DNA of 9,544 nucleotides from NCBI GenBank assembly GCA_003249625.1, contig QKII01000230.1, forward strand, positions 1 through 9,544. Reading direction: 5' to 3'. Below, piece after piece: positions 6,640 through 9,544 of this stretch. The translations under genes and the position numbers were made by a program. Each line of letters opens with the position of its first letter. Positions within the stretch are counted from its first letter, which is position 1. This DNA is from Propionivibrio sp. (GTDB lineage Bacteria; Pseudomonadota; Gammaproteobacteria; Burkholderiales; Rhodocyclaceae). The notes beneath the pieces are model-generated. The model ran no database searches. It saw only the letters and a program-made list of their open reading frames with translations, and was not told the DNA's origin.

Positions 6640-7500
6640 ATGGCGAAGTATGGATTTCTCGGTCTGGGAATTATGGGCAGTGCGATGGCAGCCAACCTCG
6701 TGCGTGCCGGATTCGAGGTTACTGTGTGGAATCGTACAGGTGAGCGGTGTGCGCCGCTTGTGGCGCTCGGAGCACGTCAAGCCGATACGCCGCGTGAAGT
6801 CGCTGCTACCTGCGATGTAACCTTTGCAATGCTTGCTGACCCGGATGCAGCGTTGGCCGTTCTCGAAGGACCTGACGGGGTTCTCAGCGGTATCGGTCAA
6901 GGACGTGGTTATGTCGATTTTTCAACCGTTGACGACGCCACGGCAAATGCCATCGCGTCGCAGATTGTTGCTCGTGGGGCTCGCTATCTCGAGGCGCCAG
7001 TTTCCGGAACCAAGAAACCGGCTGAAGATGGCACGCTGATCATTCTTGCCGCAGGCGATCGCGGCCTGTATGACGAAGTTGCACCCGCGCTGGACAAACT
7101 CGGCAAGAAGCGCCTTTTCCTCGGCGAGGTTGGGCAAGGGGCGCGCATGAAGCTGGTTGTGAACGCGATTATGGGATCAATGCTCGCCGCGCTCGGCGAA
7201 GGCTTGGCACTCGGGCTCAAAGGCGGGCTTGACGGCACAGAAATCCTTGATGTTCTCGACGCCGGCGCGATGGCCTGTCCCATGTTCCGCGGCAAAGGTC
7301 CCATGCTTCTGTCCGGGGAGTACCCGACGAGCTTCCCGCTGAAACATATGCAGAAGGACCTGCGACTGGCGCTCGCGTTGAGTGAAAAGCTGGATCAGAA
7401 TCTGGCGCTGACGGCAGCGAGCAACGAGTTGTTCAAGCGGGCCCGTATCGCCGGGCACGGCGACGAGGATATCGGCGCAGTCTTCAGCGCGATCCGCTAG
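6640..7500 (+). CDS. NAD(P)-dependent beta-hydroxyacid dehydrogenase, GLYR1-like glyoxylate/semialdehyde reductase
   Basis: This 286-residue cytosolic reductase belongs to the 3-hydroxyisobutyrate dehydrogenase superfamily. It has the N-terminal nucleotide-binding motif GLGIMG (8-13), followed by VWNRT (29-33), which favours NADPH. The substrate motif is EAPVSGTKKPAEDG (118-131), with S122. K171 in MKLVVN is the expected catalytic lysine and N175 its partner; FPLKHMQKDLRLAL (232-245) is the C-terminal signature. The SGTKKPAEDG form and the GAM-P-F-GKGP stretch (208-221) resemble plant GLYR1 and bacterial succinic-semialdehyde/glyoxylate reductases more than tartronate-semialdehyde reductase GarR. 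It would reduce a small aldehyde acid to a hydroxy acid. The start at ATG 6640 is supported by GGAGA (6626-6630), 9 bases upstream. It is 251 bp after the regulator gene, so it may be the operon's last gene or have its own promoter. Confidence 0.9.
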   Translation: MAKYGFLGLGIMGSAMAANLVRAGFEVTVWNRTGERCAPLVALGARQADTPREVAATCDVTFAMLADPDAALAVLEGPDGVLSGIGQGRGYVDFSTVDDATANAIASQIVARGARYLEAPVSGTKKPAEDGTLIILAAGDRGLYDEVAPALDKLGKKRLFLGEVGQGARMKLVVNAIMGSMLAALGEGLALGLKGGLDGTEILDVLDAGAMACPMFRGKGPMLLSGEYPTSFPLKHMQKDLRLALALSEKLDQNLALTAASNELFKRARIAGHGDEDIGAVFSAIR

Positions 7501-7535
7501 ACTGGTTCGTGTGAATTGATCATCCGACCGGTCTC

Positions 7536-7601
7536 AACTGCTGGTCGTTCAAACGGCAGTTTTGTCGGGTGAACGACTGTCGGCAGTTGGTCGATTGAAC
7601 G
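7536..7601. repeat. Inverted and direct repeats in the convergent intergenic region
   Basis: AACTGC (7536-7541) and GTCGTTC (7544-7550) are mirrored by GAACGAC (7571-7577) and GCAGTT (7583-7588), forming an interrupted inverted repeat. The same stretch also holds a 21-22 base direct repeat: CGGCAGTT..GTCG..TGAACG at 7554-7575 and again at 7581-7601. A weaker third copy is at 7542-7555, with shared core T(G/T)GTCG then AACG. An 8-bp palindrome GACCGGTC is at 7526-7533. The region 7501-7685 lies between convergent genes and has no credible coding sequence. Confidence 0.55.
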
Positions 7602-7621
7602 CATACGACATCCCCGTCAAA

Positions 7622-7653
7622 GGCAGGCACCAGTGCAGTGTTCGGGGCCTGCC
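7622..7653. terminator. Hairpin between convergent genes, possible terminator
   Basis: GGCAGGC (7622-7628) pairs perfectly with GCCTGCC (7647-7653) around an 18-base loop that contains further short complementarity. It lies 33 bp beyond the stop codon of the minus-strand gene. Read on the minus strand, the stem is followed only by TTT, so the U-tract is poor. It is called from position and stem alone and could serve transcription from either side. Confidence 0.35.
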
Positions 7654-7685
7654 GTTACTCACGTTCTTCTACATACTCCGGTACT

Positions 7686-8372
7686 TCAGGAAGCAAGCGC
7701 TGTTTCCTGTTCCGACAGCGAATGCCCCATGCGGTATAGACCGGTGACGACGTTGATGCCCCCCTGTGCCTCGATTTTCTCCACGGCGAGGCTGTGTGCG
7801 GCGACATCAGCAACGGCCTTCTCGTCGTAGCCGGTAACGAGGATGACCCAATCCACGCCGCTGTCCTTGCCGCGGATGCGTTGTTCCTGCGTCATCTCCG
7901 GGGTCAGTGCAGCTTCGAACAGGTGGGCGCTGGTCAGCCCCGGCGTGCCAGGGAGGGCGGGCAGGGCGTTGGTGGTAAGCCAGTCGCGTAGCGCGGCTTC
8001 GCGGGCCGGATCCGGGCTGAGGCGAATCAACAGGCCGCAGGTGCCCAGACCGAATCCGTGGCTGTAGGCGACGCGGCAGAAGCCGCGGTTCATGCCGCGG
8101 TAGTTCGGCATCATGCGCGAGGTCCACTGGCTGGGGGAGTTCAGCCGTTCGAGATAGGGCTTGGAAGCCAGCGTGTCGAGGTCGGTGACCTCATACATGA
8201 CGAAGTAGCGTTGGCCGTCGCCGATGTTCGTCCAGCGTGACCCGCGCAGGAAGCCGGGAATCGACATGCGCTCGTTCAGGTGTTCCAGCGAGTGCCAGTT
8301 GTCGTGCTCGACGATCGCTTCCGGAACGATGTCGAACGCGAGGATCATTGCAGCCTTGCCGAGTAGTGCCAT
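7686..8372 (-). CDS. Uncharacterised protein with two EthD-like ferredoxin-fold halves
   Basis: This is a 228-residue protein. ATG at 8372 is chosen because AGGAG lies 5 bases upstream on the minus strand; a second in-frame ATG (residue 9) has no such site. The first half (about 9-107) opens with MILAFDIVP, then W26-H27 and E30-H31 in WHSLEHLNERMSIPGFLRGSRW-type sequence (26-47), and then RYFVMYEV (55-62). This resembles EthD/dimeric alpha-beta-barrel proteins, where a conserved EH pair and a following GF turn are typical. The second half (about 110-213) repeats the strand-helix-strand layout (GLLIRLSP 113-120; VDWVILVTGY 173-182) but lacks the EH pair. No signal peptide or membrane segment is seen. 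It is 35 bp downstream of fsr on the same strand and probably co-transcribed. The fold is inferred from pattern, the function is unknown, and a role in handling a small aromatic or ligand-bound metal is speculation. Confidence 0.82.
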   Translation of the reverse strand: MALLGKAAMILAFDIVPEAIVEHDNWHSLEHLNERMSIPGFLRGSRWTNIGDGQRYFVMYEVTDLDTLASKPYLERLNSPSQWTSRMMPNYRGMNRGFCRVAYSHGFGLGTCGLLIRLSPDPAREAALRDWLTTNALPALPGTPGLTSAHLFEAALTPEMTQEQRIRGKDSGVDWVILVTGYDEKAVADVAAHSLAVEKIEAQGGINVVTGLYRMGHSLSEQETALAS

Positions 8373-8407
8373 TTCAGCTCCTGTACGATGTCTTCCATAA
8401 GGTGAAA

Positions 8408-9544
8408 TTACGCCTTTGCGGCTTCGGGCTCGGGCGTGATCGGTGCCGGTTGGCGGATGTTCGGCAGGAACACCGCCAGCAGGCCAAGCAACGGCAGATA
8501 GGCGCAGAGCCGGTAAACCGCGACGATTCCCCAGTGATCGGCCAATTGCCCGAGGACGGCGGCGCCGATACCGGCGAGCCCGAAGGCCAGTCCGAAAAAC
8601 AGGCCGGATACCGTGCCAATTCGGCCGGGGAACAGTTCCTGTGCATAAACGAGAATCGCGGGGAACGCCGAGGCCAGCATGAAGCCGATGATCATCGTCA
8701 GGATGATCGATACCCCAGGGCCGACGTGCGGCAGGGCAAGCGTGAACGGTGCGACGCCGAGGATGGAAACCCAGATCACCTGTCGGCGCCCGATACGATC
8801 GCCAATCGGCCCGCCAAGCAACGTGCCGGCGGCCACGGCGGCGAGGAAGTAGAACAGGTGGTACTGCGCAGCTTCGGTGCTCAGACCGTACTGATGCATC
8901 ACGTAGAAGATCAGGTAGCTGTTGATGCTCGCAAGATAGAAGAATTTGGAGAAGATCAGCGCCAGGAGCACGGCCAGCGTGCGCAGCACGTGGCTGCGCG
9001 GCAGCGCGTGGCCGGACGATAGCGGTACCTTGGACGGTTGGCGTTGCTGGTGACGGTACCAGCGGCCGATGCCGATCAGCACAACCATTGCCAGCAGGGC
9101 GATCAGCGAGAACACCGCGATGCTGCGCTGTCCGTGCGGAAGCACGATCCAGGCGGCGAGTAGGGGGCCTGTTGCCGAGCCGGCGTTGCCGCCGACCTGG
9201 AAGATCGATTGTGCCAGCCCGTGTCGTCCGCCCGAGGCCATGCGGGCGACTCGTGCTGATTCCGGGTGGAAGATCGATGAACCGGTCCCGACCATCGCCG
9301 CGGCGAGCAGTACTGTGGGGAACGTGCCGGCCTGCGAAAGCGTGAGCAGACCAATCAGGGTACAGCCCATGCCGACGGCCAGCGAGAAGGGCTTCGGTCG
9401 CCGGTCGGTGTAGTAACCAACGACCGGCTGCAGCAGCGAGGCCGTGCATTGGAAAGAGAGGGTGATCAGGCCGATCTGCGCGAAGCTCAATCCCAGCCCG
9501 CTCTTGAACAGCGGGTAGATGGCCAGCATCAGCGACTGGATCGT
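8408..9544 (-). CDS. fsr: Fosmidomycin-resistance-type MFS exporter (5' end cut off)
   Basis: 378 residues are visible, reaching the TAA at 8408-8410. The frame stays open to the right edge; its first visible residues TIQSLMLAIYP align with the middle of the first transmembrane helix of E. coli Fsr. About 20-45 N-terminal residues should lie beyond the window, so the ATG at 9529 is not the true start. MFS marks include the motif-A-like loop GYYTDRRPKP and the Fsr signature GTGSSIFHPESARVARMASG region, followed by GLAQSIFQVGGN. A second loop GGPIGDRIGRR starts the C-terminal half, and AILVYAQELFPGRIG is near its end. It is an inner-membrane proton-driven exporter; in E. coli, Fsr confers fosmidomycin resistance, but the natural substrate is uncertain. 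The gene has no evident link to the catabolic operon on the other side of 7501-7685. Confidence 0.95.
   Translation of the reverse strand, partial: TIQSLMLAIYPLFKSGLGLSFAQIGLITLSFQCTASLLQPVVGYYTDRRPKPFSLAVGMGCTLIGLLTLSQAGTFPTVLLAAAMVGTGSSIFHPESARVARMASGGRHGLAQSIFQVGGNAGSATGPLLAAWIVLPHGQRSIAVFSLIALLAMVVLIGIGRWYRHQQRQPSKVPLSSGHALPRSHVLRTLAVLLALIFSKFFYLASINSYLIFYVMHQYGLSTEAAQYHLFYFLAAVAAGTLLGGPIGDRIGRRQVIWVSILGVAPFTLALPHVGPGVSIILTMIIGFMLASAFPAILVYAQELFPGRIGTVSGLFFGLAFGLAGIGAAVLGQLADHWGIVAVYRLCAYLPLLGLLAVFLPNIRQPAPITPEPEAAKA

Noticed and set aside
6259..6900. A 213-codon minus-strand frame crossing the 251-bp gap
   Set aside because: It overlaps both the regulator's FCD coding end and the reductase's nucleotide-binding motif on the other strand, and its sequence shows no family features.
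8237..9022. A 261-codon plus-strand open frame
   Set aside because: It is antisense to fsr and the EthD-like gene, rich in Arg, Gln and Asp as expected from the complement of GC-rich membrane-protein codons, and has no motif.
7686..9449. A single 587-codon minus-strand frame spanning the EthD-like gene and most of fsr
   Set aside because: Upstream of 8372 it reads out of frame through fsr, giving an Arg/His/Pro-rich sequence with no membrane or domain pattern. The AGGAG site and the domain start at 8372 show that the real gene is the 228-residue part only.

Overview
The window holds nine protein-coding genes and looks like part of a proteobacterial chromosome. The E. coli-like Fsr transporter, the periplasmic binding protein with a Sec signal peptide, the GntR/FCD regulator and the clear AGGAG-type ribosome sites suggest a beta- or gammaproteobacterium. 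No gene fixes the genus. There are no rRNA or tRNA genes, insertion sequences or CRISPR arrays that I can see.

Positions 1-1508 (minus) carry a 3'-truncated FAD/[2Fe-2S] oxidoreductase of the opine/sarcosine/D-hydroxyproline dehydrogenase type. Across a 116-bp divergent regulatory gap lies a plus-strand block with short gaps (59, 37, 36 and 48 bp): a DapA-family lyase/deaminase (1625-2518), an amino-acid-type periplasmic binding protein (2578-3402), one ABC permease (3440-4156), a hydantoinase/dihydropyrimidinase (4193-5647) and a GntR/FCD repressor (5696-6388). After a 251-bp gap with a strong hairpin comes a GLYR1-like glyoxylate/semialdehyde reductase (6640-7500).

Read together, 1-7500 looks like a catabolic divergon: take up an amino-acid-like or cyclic-amide compound, open a ring with the hydantoinase, oxidise a C-N bond with the flavoprotein, cleave or deaminate with the DapA-family enzyme, and reduce the resulting aldehyde with the GLYR1-like enzyme. 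The true substrate is not visible from sequence, and this order of steps is inference. The ABC ATPase, any N-carbamoyl hydrolase and the partner subunits of the flavoprotein are not in the window. A sigma-70-like promoter with an AT-rich dyad over its -10 lies between the two arms and is the best candidate for the GntR operator.

Positions 7501-7685 are a convergent intergenic region with inverted and direct repeats. Beyond it, on the minus strand, is an apparently unrelated two-gene unit: fosmidomycin-resistance-type MFS exporter fsr (5'-truncated at the window edge), followed 35 bp downstream by a 228-residue protein that resembles two fused EthD-like ferredoxin-fold domains.
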